Below, piece after piece: positions 42,741 through 51,992 of a stretch of 64,000 nt of DNA (the first letter of the stretch is position 1; every line of letters begins with the position of its first letter). The stretch comes from Clostridium ihumii AP5 (GTDB taxonomy: Bacteria > Bacillota > Clostridia > Clostridiales > Clostridiaceae). The stretch lies in NCBI RefSeq assembly GCF_000612845.1, contig NZ_CCAT010000008.1, positions 1 to 64,000 on the forward strand. The letters are read 5' to 3'. Under the pieces are notes generated by a model, which was not told the origin of the DNA, did no database searches, and saw only the letters and a program-made list of their open reading frames with translations. The position numbers and the translations under genes are program-made.

Positions 42741-44016
42741 AGCACAAGTTAAATATTATACTAATTTTATAAATGGGCATCCAGATTATGAATGTGCAGG
42801 AATTTATGCTGATGAAGGTATTTCAGGAACAAATACTAAAAAGAGAGAGCAGTTTAATAAAATGATAGAGGATTGCAAAGCTGGAAAAATAGATATGATA
42901 ATAACCAAGTCCATTTCAAGGTTTGCTAGAAATACTCTTGATACATTGAATTATGTAAGAACACTTAAAGAACTTGGAATTGGAGTTGTTTTTGAAAAGG
43001 AAAATATAAATACCTTAGAATCTAAAGGAGAGGTTTTATTAACTATTTTAAGTTCACTTGCGCAAGAGGAATCTAATAACTTGAGTCAAGTCAGCACTTG
43101 GGGCATAAGGCGAAGATTTGAACAAGGCAAAGTTAGGATTAATCATGTAAAGTTTTTAGGTTATGATAAAGATGAGGAAGGCAACCTTATAATAAATGAA
43201 AAACAAGCCAAGATAGTAAGAAGAATTTATAAGGAGTACCTTGATGGAAAAGGCTCAAATAGAATTGCAAGAGAATTTGAAGAAGAAGGTATTAAAGGTT
43301 GGAATGGTAAATCTAAATGGTATGAAAGCACCATAAGAGGAATACTAACTAATGAAAAATATAAAGGAGATGCCTTGCTCCAAAAGACTTATACAGTTGA
43401 TTTTCTTAGTAAGAAAAGAGCAGAGAATAATGGAGAAGTTCCTCAATACTATGTTGAAGAAAGCCATCCAGCTATTATAGATAAAGAAATGTGGGAAGCA
43501 GTACAACTTGAGATGGAAAGAAGGCGAGTATTTGCTGAAACTTACGGTGTATTTAAATTAGACTATGCAACATTAGATAATCCTTTTGCAGGAAGAGTTA
43601 TATGTGGGCGTTGCAGCAGTCCATTTGGTAGGAAGACATGGCATTCCACAAATGAAAATCTTAAAAGAAAAGTTTGGATATGCAGCAATAGGTATAAAAG
43701 AAAAGGTGAAAAAGGCTGCCAAAATAAACACATTGATGATAAGGTTTTATACCAGACTTTTATAAATATCTTCAATACTATTATTGAAAATAAGGATTAT
43801 TTTATGGAGAAGTGGAAGGATGGTCTAAAGAGTGAGGATGTTTTAGTAAGATATAGGTCAAAGCAGTTTATAAAAGTTATTGAAAAGGCAGAGCCAATAA
43901 AAGAATTTGATGTAAATTTATTTTTAAAGATTATAGAGAAGATGACTGTGTTTGAAGGAGAGAAGATTATTGTAAGCTTTCTTGATGGAACTGAGATAGA
44001 AGTTGCAATTGAATAA
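42604..44016 (+). CDS. large serine recombinase 2
   Basis: A 470-residue large serine recombinase, start at ATG 42604 (GGGAGGA upstream) inside the end of the first. Ser35 in YCRLSTDQ is the nucleophile; GISGTNTKKREQF and ISRFARNT complete the catalytic pocket. Further on are GYDKDEEGNLIIN, LTNEKYKGDALLQK, the zinc ribbon VICGRCSSPFGRK and CSNRY, and a C-terminal helical part. Overlapping pairs like this often function together, each subunit recognising one half of the site. Both appear intact. They mark the right end of the second prophage. Confidence 0.92.
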   Translation: MARNITVIPARTNRTNIAEQIQSQKKRMAAYCRLSTDQLEQLSSYEAQVKYYTNFINGHPDYECAGIYADEGISGTNTKKREQFNKMIEDCKAGKIDMIITKSISRFARNTLDTLNYVRTLKELGIGVVFEKENINTLESKGEVLLTILSSLAQEESNNLSQVSTWGIRRRFEQGKVRINHVKFLGYDKDEEGNLIINEKQAKIVRRIYKEYLDGKGSNRIAREFEEEGIKGWNGKSKWYESTIRGILTNEKYKGDALLQKTYTVDFLSKKRAENNGEVPQYYVEESHPAIIDKEMWEAVQLEMERRRVFAETYGVFKLDYATLDNPFAGRVICGRCSSPFGRKTWHSTNENLKRKVWICSNRYKRKGEKGCQNKHIDDKVLYQTFINIFNTIIENKDYFMEKWKDGLKSEDVLVRYRSKQFIKVIEKAEPIKEFDVNLFLKIIEKMTVFEGEKIIVSFLDGTEIEVAIE

Positions 44017-44029
44017 GGTTTGAATGTAT

Positions 44030-44071
44030 AGCCATTTGAGGTGAATGAATTCATTTTGAATGGCTTTTTTA
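44030..44071 (+). terminator. terminator after recombinase pair
   Basis: AGCCATT and AATGGCT stem with TTTTTT, 14 bases after the recombinase stop. Confidence 0.7.
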
Positions 44072-44216
44072 CTTTATATAATTAAATATTAATCTACTGA
44101 GACAAATCACTGTTAAAATTATGTAAATGGTTGTACAATTATTATGTAGAATTGTGAGTATTTGTTTTATATATAATAGAAAAATAGTGTACTTTGATTT
44201 TTAGGGGGGGATTGTT

Positions 44217-46913
44217 GTGAAGCTTACGGATTCTCAATTATTAGCAATAAACACTTTGGATGAAAATCTAGAGATAATTGCATGTGCTGGTTCTGGGAAA
44301 ACAGGTGTTGTTACAAGAAGAATAGTTAATATCTTAAAAACTAAACGAGATTTAAAACCTGAAAATATAGTCGCTTTTACATTTACTGAAAAGGCTGCTA
44401 ATGAATTAAAAAATAGAATTTATAAATATGTAAAAGAGGAGATTGGTGAAGTTAATGGACTTGCAGAAATGTATGTGGGTACTGTTCACGGATTCTGTTT
44501 GAAATTGCTTCAAGATTATGTTTCTATTTTTCAAAAATTTACTGTCCTTGATTCCATAAAAACAAAACTATTTATAGATAAAAATTATGATTCAATTGGA
44601 ATGAAAAGTTTGGGAATGCGGAGATTTAAAGAAACAGGATTATTTATGTCCATAATAAGTGCTTTAAATGAAAGTAAAATCGATAATGATAAGATTCCGG
44701 AAAAATTAATACAAGTTCAAGAAAAATATTGTGAGGTATTTTATAGTAACAATTATTTTGATTTCTCATTAATACTAAAAGAAGCATTAAATCAATTGCA
44801 AGTTAATAAAGAACTTAGGGAGAAGATATCAAATCGTATTAAGTATCTAACGGTTGATGAATATCAAGATATAAATCCAATACAAGAAAAACTCATTAAA
44901 ACAATTTATGAGCTAGGAGCAAACTTATGTATAGTTGGTGATGATGATCAAACTATTTATCAATTTAGAGGAAGTGATTCAAGTAATATTTTAACATTTA
45001 AAAATAGATATAATGTTGGTAAATCAATAGTTTTAGACGATAATTTTAGAAGTACAAAAGGAATCGTTGATATTGCACATACAGTAATTAAAAACAATAT
45101 TGAAAGACTAAATAAGAAGATGGTTTCAAGTTCTGAATTACCTTATGAAGAAGGTGATATAGTTTACAAAGAATTTGGAGATATTGCGGAAGAATTTGAT
45201 TTTATTGCTAAACAAATTATTGAGTTGAGAGATTCTGGGGTTAAGTTCTCTGACATGGCTATATTGCTTAGAATGAAGAAGTTTGGCTCTGAATTAGTAA
45301 ATATTTTGGATAAGTATAGAATTCCATATATTGTTGAAGGGGTAAATGAACTTTTTTTAACGCCAGAGGCATTGGCTTCAAAAATGATATTTGATTTCTT
45401 AAAAGGAGATGTGGATGAAAAACAATTGTTAGATGCATGGCTATCTGTAAAATATCAGTTAAAGAAAAATGATATAGAAAATGCAATACAAAATCTTAAA
45501 AATTACGATGTTGCTAAAATTAAATTTTATCATGCATTTGTTTTACAACAAATTTTTCATGATTTTATAAGCCAAATTGAACTAAAAGAAGAGGAAGGGA
45601 GTATAGTAAGCAATACTGAAATAATTTTATATAATTTGGGTAAGTTTAGTCAGGTTATTGATGATTTTGAAGCAATCTATTTTGCATCAGCTCCTGCTTT
45701 TAAATTAGCATGTTTTTGTAGTTTTTTAGAATACACAGCACAAGATTATTATCCAGAGGGACATATGCAAAATACTTACATTAGACCAGATGCTATAAAT
45801 ATAATGACAGTTCATCAATCCAAAGGTTTAGAATTTTCAGCAGTTTTTGTTCCACAAATGAATCATAATATTTTTCCTGCACAAAAAATTGGTGGCAAAA
45901 ATATATGGCATTATATACCTAGAGAAGCAATTGTTAATTCATCTAGATATGATGGGACATTAGAAGATGAAAGACGATTATTTTATGTTGCAGTAACACG
46001 ATCAAAAAAAATTTTATATCTAACTCGTTCACCATACAAGAAGAATTCTCAAAAGCCTTCTGAGTTTTTTATAGAAGCAAAACATTCAAAATATATATTT
46101 GAACATGATGAAACTGTTAGCCAACAAGGAAAGGTTTTACCAATCTCGCAATTTGATGAAAAGCCAATAGGACTCAATTTTTCTATACTTCAGGATTACT
46201 TTGATTGTAAGTATAGATTTAAAATTACTTTTTTCTATGGCTTTGTACAGCCCTTAGTAGCCCCGATGGGTTATGGAAGATCGCTCCATAATATTGTTAT
46301 GGATATTCATAAAAGATATGTGGATGGAAAGTTTGTACAATCTAATGAACTCAATAATATTGTAAACACACATTTTTATTTACCATATGCTAATGCAAAG
46401 ATGAAAATTCTAATGCAAGCTAATGCAGAAAGATCGATAGAAGATTACTATAATAAAAATTTGGATGATTTTAGAAATATTAGATTTGTAGAAAAGGATA
46501 TAGAACTAGATTTAGGAAATAACATAAGGGTAAATGGAAGGGTAGACCTTGTAAAAAGAAAAGAAATAGGCGAAGCTGAAAAGACATTTATTGTAGATTT
46601 TAAGACGGCACATAGAAGTGTAGTTGAATGCATTGGGGAAGAGCAGTTGAAGATATATGCACTAGGTTATAAAGAATTGACAGGTGAACAGGCTGATTTT
46701 ATTGAAATTTATAATTTGGACAATAATGAACAAAGTAGAAAGAAAGTCAATGAAAGGATGCTTGGAAATACAGAAGAGAAAATTATTTTAGCTGCTAATA
46801 GTATAAGAAGAAATAAACTAGAAAAGAAATGTTCAAAAGAAAAATGTTCAAATTGCTATATGATGCATTTGTGCATTTCAAATGAAAAGAAAAAGCTGTT
46901 AAACATAGAATAG
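44217..46913 (+). CDS. UvrD/AddA-like helicase with RecB-type nuclease and Fe-S cluster motif
   Basis: An 898-residue superfamily 1 helicase fused to a nuclease. Helicase motifs in order: ACAGSGKT (Walker A, ~22-29), TFTEKAANELK (Ia), VDEYQDINPIQ (II, ~213), GDDDQTIYQFRG (III), TVHQSKGLEF (V) and VAVTRSKK (VI, ~590). Residues ~680-890 form a RecB/Cas4-like nuclease: GYGRSLHNIV (His), NGRVDLVKR (Asp), IVDFKT (Asp/Lys near 793-797), then four cysteines (KCSKEKCSNCYMMHLC) that could hold a 4Fe-4S cluster. It is much shorter than AddA and not next to addB. With the following GHKL ATPase it forms an operon likely to act in defence. GTG 44217 follows AGGGGGGG. Confidence 0.85.
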   Translation: MKLTDSQLLAINTLDENLEIIACAGSGKTGVVTRRIVNILKTKRDLKPENIVAFTFTEKAANELKNRIYKYVKEEIGEVNGLAEMYVGTVHGFCLKLLQDYVSIFQKFTVLDSIKTKLFIDKNYDSIGMKSLGMRRFKETGLFMSIISALNESKIDNDKIPEKLIQVQEKYCEVFYSNNYFDFSLILKEALNQLQVNKELREKISNRIKYLTVDEYQDINPIQEKLIKTIYELGANLCIVGDDDQTIYQFRGSDSSNILTFKNRYNVGKSIVLDDNFRSTKGIVDIAHTVIKNNIERLNKKMVSSSELPYEEGDIVYKEFGDIAEEFDFIAKQIIELRDSGVKFSDMAILLRMKKFGSELVNILDKYRIPYIVEGVNELFLTPEALASKMIFDFLKGDVDEKQLLDAWLSVKYQLKKNDIENAIQNLKNYDVAKIKFYHAFVLQQIFHDFISQIELKEEEGSIVSNTEIILYNLGKFSQVIDDFEAIYFASAPAFKLACFCSFLEYTAQDYYPEGHMQNTYIRPDAINIMTVHQSKGLEFSAVFVPQMNHNIFPAQKIGGKNIWHYIPREAIVNSSRYDGTLEDERRLFYVAVTRSKKILYLTRSPYKKNSQKPSEFFIEAKHSKYIFEHDETVSQQGKVLPISQFDEKPIGLNFSILQDYFDCKYRFKITFFYGFVQPLVAPMGYGRSLHNIVMDIHKRYVDGKFVQSNELNNIVNTHFYLPYANAKMKILMQANAERSIEDYYNKNLDDFRNIRFVEKDIELDLGNNIRVNGRVDLVKRKEIGEAEKTFIVDFKTAHRSVVECIGEEQLKIYALGYKELTGEQADFIEIYNLDNNEQSRKKVNERMLGNTEEKIILAANSIRRNKLEKKCSKEKCSNCYMMHLCISNEKKKLLNIE

Positions 46914-46931
46914 CATTTGGGGGAGATTATT

Positions 46932-49900
46932 GTGAATATAACTGATTTTGAAAGTCTTAAATTAATACGTGAGAAATGGCTTGAAATAAGCATGAATAAT
47001 GGATTTAACTTTCATGATATTTTAGCAGGTTTATATAATGATCCATCACATTTTATTTTTGAGCTAATTCAAAATGCTGAAGATGTAGGGGCTACAGAAG
47101 TTACTTTTAGGCTTTGTGAAGATAACTTGGAGTTTTTTCACAACAGTAAGAAGGACTTTGATTTTGATAATATAAAAGCTATAACTGGAATTGGTCAATC
47201 AACTAAAAAAGATGATATTAATAATATTGGAAAATTTGGAGTTGGATTTAAGTCTGTTTTTGCAGTTACTCAGACACCATATATTTATTCTGGTGAATAT
47301 TCTGTAAAGATACATGATTTTGTAGTTCCTGAAGAGGTTGACAATATAAAATATAATAAATCAGGTACATATATAATTTTACCATTTAATCATATTAGCA
47401 GGAGTAAGGAAGTGTTATATGATTCCATAGAAACTGCACTTAAGAGTCTAGATATAAAGACATTACTATTTTTAAGAAATATCGAGATGATTCATTGGGA
47501 AATAGGAAATGAAAAGGGGACGTATGTTAAACAACCTGAATTAGTTAAAGAGATTAAAGGTTGTAAATTTATAAATATTTTATCAGAAAAAGAAGAAGCA
47601 CGATATCTTGTTTTTGAACGTAAGTTTAGTTCTAGTGATAAATTAAATTTAGGAATAGCCTTTAAGGCTGAAGTAAAGAAAGATAATGATATTTTTTATG
47701 AGAGCCTTGTTAAGGAGTTTAATACGAAATTAATAGTATATTTTCCTACGGAAAAAGATACATTATTGAATTTTTATATGCATGGGCCATATAGAACAAC
47801 ACCAAATAGAGAAAACATACCTTTTGATAATCCAGAAAACTTGAAGATATTAGAAGAAACAGCAGCGTTGTTAGCCGATAGTATACTAAAAGTAAAAAAT
47901 CTCAATCTTATTAACATAGAATTTCTAGAATTATTACCTATTGAATCTGAATACTGTGAGAAAAATATCATATACAAGAAGTGCTTTGACTCGGTACAAG
48001 ATGTTCTTAGAACAAATAAAGTATTACCGACTTTTGATGGTAAATTTGAAAATGCATATAATTTAGTACTTGCACGTGGTAGTGATATGGTGGAATTATT
48101 AGATTCTTGTGACTTGAAAATGTTGTATAACAGAAACACTTGGTTGGATACAAATATTACAGAAGATAAAACAAAAGAATTAAGAAAGTATTTATTAAAG
48201 CAACTTGAAATAAAAGAGATTGCATTTGATGATTTTTCAAGAAGCTTAACTGAAGAGTTTTTATCAAGTAAATCAGATGATTGGATGATAGAGTTTTATA
48301 AGGCTGCAAATGAAAGACCAGCACTTTTGGGAGTAGGTTATAATGGGGTTTTAAGATCGAAGCCAATTATTAGAAATGAAGAAAATAATCATATACAACC
48401 CTATTTAAATAAAGAACAGTATGCTTTCATACCAAATGAAAATATTACATCTAAAAGAACCTTAAAAAAATCTTTGTTTAATGAAGAAAAAGTTAAGGAG
48501 TGTATGGACAAGCTTGGACTTAAGGCAGCAGATTCTATAGATATTATTATAGAAACAGTAACAAAGAAATATCCTTTACAAGATAAAAAAGTTACTAGAG
48601 AAGAATATTATAATGATTTTAAGAGTATCTATAAGGTTTTTTGTAAAGCTGATAGTAATGGTCAAAGTCGGATAATAAATGAAATAAAAAATAAACAAAT
48701 TATGATATGTGAAGATATAAATCACTCGTCAGTTGTATTAAATTATCCATACAATATTTATTTTAGAGATGAAGATTTAATAGTGCTATTCAAAGATATT
48801 GAGAACAAATGGTTTATTACAAGTGAACTTTATGATAGATATGGTTGTGAAAATCAGTTTATAAATTTTTTGGATAAGATAGGAGTAAATAGAAATCTAA
48901 AACGTATTCCTATAGATTCTACATTAAGTTATGATTTTAAATCAAACCTTAGGGGAGGTACTCAATATTCATGGGAAAGTGTAAATGATTTTACTGTGAA
49001 TAGCTTAGATGAGATAATGAAATCTATAACAATAGACAAATCAATTGCTTTGTGGAATTTAATGTCAAGAGTTACTAATGACTTTTTTTTAGGAACTTAT
49101 GAATGGACTTACCATGTTGCTTATAAAAAATATTTCTATGCATATTTTATTAATATTCTAAATGAAAAGAAATGGCTTCTAAACCAAGATAAAGAATGGT
49201 GTTCGCCAAATGAAATTCTCAGAAAAGAACTTTCTAAGGAATATAACTGTGATAATTCAAATATTTTGATTTCATATCTAAAATTTAAACCTGACATTGT
49301 TGAGCAATTACCTGAAGATGTAAGGGAAAGATTAAATGTTATTATGGATTTAACAGATGAAAAGTGGAATAAGGTTTGTGAATTACTTAATACAATTAAT
49401 GAAACTGAAGAAACTGAGGAGATTGCAATAGAGGAATCTCCAGAACAGAGTATTACAGAGATTGAGGATTGGCAATATATTAATGAAGAAGAGAACGAAA
49501 AAAAGGAAGAAGATACTAATCCAGAATCTAGCTGTCAAGAAGAAGGCAATAATGATGAAAAAAGCAATCCAGGAAAAGATGAAAACAATAATGAAAATAA
49601 TAGTAATGATGTTAAAACTAGAATAGTAATACGACCTACTTCTAACAAAAATAAAGTTATAGGTAATTGGGGTGAAAAGAAAGTAATAGCATCTATGCAA
49701 CAAATTTATTTGAAGAAAGGTTTAAATATTGAGGAAACACAAAAGGGATTTAAGGTAGTTGCTGATGATAAGGTAATTGAAGTTGAAAATATGAATTTTC
49801 AAGGCAAGGTTTCAGTAGGGTATGATATTGTAATAAAGGAAAACAGCGTAATCAAAGAGTATATTGAAGTAAAATCTAAGTCTGGAGAGGGTAAAGAGTT

Positions 49901-50090
49901 ATTATCAGTATCAGGATCACAATGGGAGTTTGCTAAGAAACTGCACTTGGAAGGAAAAGGTAGTATGTATAACTTATATGTTGTAAGTAACGCAGGAAAG
50001 CCTAACTCTAGAATACAAAAGATTCCTAATCCGTATAAGACTTGGCTCGAAGGCAAACTGTATGCTCATCCTGTTCATTTGGAGTTATAA
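46932..50090 (+). CDS. Sacsin/GHKL-type ATPase with C-terminal DUF3883 nuclease-like domain
   Basis: A 1052-residue protein. The N-terminal ~210 residues are a GHKL ATPase of the sacsin-Hsp90-like type: ELIQNAEDVGATE (N box, ~42-54), ITGIGQST (G1) and GKFGVGFKSVF (G2, ~100). A long middle region without recognised motifs follows, then an acidic disordered linker rich in Glu and Asn (~830-900). The C-terminal ~150 residues are DUF3883: GYDIVIKE, YIEVKSKSGEG near 977 and SGSQWEFAKK, a PD-(D/E)XK-like pattern. Sacsin-DUF3883 proteins are frequent in defence islands near helicases. GTG 46932 follows GGGGGAG; only 18 bases separate it from the helicase gene. Confidence 0.8.
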   Translation: MNITDFESLKLIREKWLEISMNNGFNFHDILAGLYNDPSHFIFELIQNAEDVGATEVTFRLCEDNLEFFHNSKKDFDFDNIKAITGIGQSTKKDDINNIGKFGVGFKSVFAVTQTPYIYSGEYSVKIHDFVVPEEVDNIKYNKSGTYIILPFNHISRSKEVLYDSIETALKSLDIKTLLFLRNIEMIHWEIGNEKGTYVKQPELVKEIKGCKFINILSEKEEARYLVFERKFSSSDKLNLGIAFKAEVKKDNDIFYESLVKEFNTKLIVYFPTEKDTLLNFYMHGPYRTTPNRENIPFDNPENLKILEETAALLADSILKVKNLNLINIEFLELLPIESEYCEKNIIYKKCFDSVQDVLRTNKVLPTFDGKFENAYNLVLARGSDMVELLDSCDLKMLYNRNTWLDTNITEDKTKELRKYLLKQLEIKEIAFDDFSRSLTEEFLSSKSDDWMIEFYKAANERPALLGVGYNGVLRSKPIIRNEENNHIQPYLNKEQYAFIPNENITSKRTLKKSLFNEEKVKECMDKLGLKAADSIDIIIETVTKKYPLQDKKVTREEYYNDFKSIYKVFCKADSNGQSRIINEIKNKQIMICEDINHSSVVLNYPYNIYFRDEDLIVLFKDIENKWFITSELYDRYGCENQFINFLDKIGVNRNLKRIPIDSTLSYDFKSNLRGGTQYSWESVNDFTVNSLDEIMKSITIDKSIALWNLMSRVTNDFFLGTYEWTYHVAYKKYFYAYFINILNEKKWLLNQDKEWCSPNEILRKELSKEYNCDNSNILISYLKFKPDIVEQLPEDVRERLNVIMDLTDEKWNKVCELLNTINETEETEEIAIEESPEQSITEIEDWQYINEEENEKKEEDTNPESSCQEEGNNDEKSNPGKDENNNENNSNDVKTRIVIRPTSNKNKVIGNWGEKKVIASMQQIYLKKGLNIEETQKGFKVVADDKVIEVENMNFQGKVSVGYDIVIKENSVIKEYIEVKSKSGEGKELLSVSGSQWEFAKKLHLEGKGSMYNLYVVSNAGKPNSRIQKIPNPYKTWLEGKLYAHPVHLEL

Positions 50091-50203
50091 TGGGAATAGT
50101 ATATATGATTTTTAACAACCTATATTTGGATAAAACTACTTTTATTAATCAATAAGTTATATAGTGAAGATTTAATGTTGTTAAGTATGTGGAGGAATGA
50201 TAT

Positions 50204-50992
50204 ATGAATAGAGGATTTAAATATTTAGTTGACAAATACAATAGTGATGGAGCGAGGAGTGAATTCGAAAAAATATGCTGGCATTTAACGAATTCGTTAT
50301 ATGGAAGTTCATATCAAATAAAAGTACAACAAGGTGATGGGGGAATTGATGTTTTTGTTGGAAATTTTAATTCACAAGTAATGGTATTTCAATGCAAATT
50401 TTTTATCGATGGCTTTGCGGATTCACAAAAAGGACAGATAAGAGAATCTTTTAAGAAGTGTCTTGCAACCCTAGGAAGTTCATTAAGTACATGGGTATTA
50501 TGTGTACCAGTAGTACTTACGTTGGAAAATCAGATGTGGTGGAGTAAATGGAGTAAAGAAAAAAGACAAAAGCATGGCATAAACATAGAATTATGGGATG
50601 AAAATAGAATTATATCAGAGTTGAAAAAAACTAATTTATATGATGAGTATTTTAATACAGTAAGGATTGATAAAAGATTTGTGGATAATTTGATTGGCTC
50701 TGACAAAAAAGCTAAAGTAAATGAAGATTTTAAGTGGATAATTAATTATATCTGTAATAATGATTTTGCATATAACGCTTTTAATGCTTTAAATGAAATT
50801 GATAGATTATGTGAGATATATGGAGCTGATACATTTTTCTATAACAGTTCTTTGATAAATTTATTGAATTCATTATCTTATATTGTTGAAATGAATGCCC
50901 AAGATAGTGTAATAAGAAATGAACAGGTAAAATTACAAATAAATTCATTGAGACAAGATATCGTAGATGAATATAGGAAGTTGATGTACTAA
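50204..50992 (+). CDS. QxK-type PD-(D/E)XK endonuclease-like protein
   Basis: A 262-residue protein. The N-terminal ~120 residues look like an Mrr/REase-type domain: EFEKICWHLTNSLYG, GDGGIDVFVG with Asp49, and VMVFQCKFF with Gln63 and Lys65 (the QxK form). It continues with LSTWVLCVPVVLT and GINIELWDENRI, often seen after this domain in defence proteins. The C-terminal half is helical with no recognised motif. It lies 113 bases downstream of the GHKL gene on the same strand with its own TGGAGGAATG site, so it is probably the third gene of the cluster. Confidence 0.65.
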   Translation: MNRGFKYLVDKYNSDGARSEFEKICWHLTNSLYGSSYQIKVQQGDGGIDVFVGNFNSQVMVFQCKFFIDGFADSQKGQIRESFKKCLATLGSSLSTWVLCVPVVLTLENQMWWSKWSKEKRQKHGINIELWDENRIISELKKTNLYDEYFNTVRIDKRFVDNLIGSDKKAKVNEDFKWIINYICNNDFAYNAFNALNEIDRLCEIYGADTFFYNSSLINLLNSLSYIVEMNAQDSVIRNEQVKLQINSLRQDIVDEYRKLMY

Positions 50993-51212
50993 TAAGTAGT
51001 ATCCCAATTTTAATGAAAAATTCATGGAAGTAGTTCCAGATGCTTGTTTATATTATATTGATGAGCCGGAAATAGATGATAATATTTAAGAGAGGGTTAT
51101 TTAGAAATGAAATTAATAGTTTAAATAAAATTCTGGTTGAACTGTAATTAAATTACCTCTTGACTCCTTATTCGATTTGAGTGATGAATACTCAAAAAGG
51201 AGTGATGTAGTA

Positions 51213-51722
51213 ATGACAGGTGAGCAAAAGGAAAAAGTTAAACAAATGCGACAACAAGGTATAGGATACAAACAGATAGCAAATGAAATTGGCTTATCAC
51301 GTGATTCTGTAAGGGGATATTGCAGGAGGCATGGATTGGATGGTTTTGGTGAAGAGTTAGCCATGAAACGCAAGATGTTATTGCAGGAAGAATTCTTATA
51401 TGTACTTTGCCTCCAATGTGGCAAAGAAATCAAACAGAATGCAACTGGAAGGAAGAGAAAATACTGCTGCATGGAATGCAAGAGAATATGGGACAAAACA
51501 CATCATAAATCATATAATCTAAAATGTTCATACTGTGGAAAAGAATTTAAGTCTTTAGGCATTAAGCATCTAAAGTATTGTTGTAGAGACTGCTACATTA
51601 AGGATAGATTTTGGAGGAAAGAGGATGCTAAAGAAATTGCTGATAAAATTCTAGAGTTTAAGAAGGTTAACAAATTACCTAAATGGCTTAAAGAATTGCT
51701 GGTTGGAGATGAAGAGGTATAG
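51213..51722 (+). CDS. mobile-element-associated HTH/zinc-finger protein
   Basis: A 169-residue protein. Residues ~1-35 form a helix-turn-helix (MTGEQKEKVKQMRQQGIGYK and IANEIGLSRDSVRGYCRRH). Then come two treble-clef-like zinc motifs: CLQCGKEI with YCCMECKR, and CSYCGKEF with YCCRDCYI. The same architecture is common in Clostridia next to serine recombinases and at the ends of integrative elements; function unknown, possibly a regulator or accessory factor of recombination. ATG 51213 has AAAGGAG upstream. It lies ~690 bases before the methyltransferase 3' end at 51890, that is at the right edge of the integrated region. Confidence 0.75.
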   Translation: MTGEQKEKVKQMRQQGIGYKQIANEIGLSRDSVRGYCRRHGLDGFGEELAMKRKMLLQEEFLYVLCLQCGKEIKQNATGRKRKYCCMECKRIWDKTHHKSYNLKCSYCGKEFKSLGIKHLKYCCRDCYIKDRFWRKEDAKEIADKILEFKKVNKLPKWLKELLVGDEEV

Positions 51723-51889
51723 GCATATAAAGGGGGGGCGTAGTTTGGATATCTTTCAACATGCAAAACCCAAAAAGATAGATTGATGGGTATTGCAAAT
51801 TCAATTATAATCCCAGTTTTAAGCCTAACCCCCTTGTTATAAAAAGACCTAAGGGGTCGCTAAGAAATATTTGCCAAATTGTATTGAAG

Positions 51890-51935
51890 GTTTGTCTACA
51901 CACATGTGGAGACAGTATGTAGATTATATAAATAA
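51890..51935 (+). pseudogene. 3' end of 23S rRNA uracil-C5 methyltransferase gene, scar 3
   Basis: In frame: VCLHTHVETVCRLYK then TAA, the C-terminal signature of RlmD/RlmCD-type methyltransferases (HVETVCRL). A strong terminator follows six bases later, as expected for the real end of the host gene, so this is probably the original right attachment junction. It resembles the scars at 31054 and 31265. Confidence 0.65.
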
Positions 51936-51940
51936 CAAAC

Positions 51941-51971
51941 AAAGAACCTTGAAAAATCAGGGTTCTTTTTC
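51941..51971 (+). terminator. intrinsic terminator of the displaced methyltransferase end
   Basis: AAAGAACC and GGGTTCTTTTT with an 11-base loop. Confidence 0.8.
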
Positions 51972-51992
51972 TATAGAAAATATAATCATTCA

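Noticed and set aside
44217..46913. Helicase-nuclease as chromosomal AddA
   Set aside because: It is far shorter than AddA (~1200 residues), has a Cas4-like cysteine cluster at its end, and no addB gene is adjacent.
49383..49703. Reverse-strand Phe/Ile-rich frame that looks like a membrane protein
   Set aside because: It lies opposite the acidic linker of the GHKL ATPase gene; composition is a by-product of GAA/AAT codons.
50993..51176. Short frame after the QxK nuclease gene encoding a ~27-residue acidic peptide
   Set aside because: No start signal and no recognised family; may be a gene remnant but not supportable as a feature.
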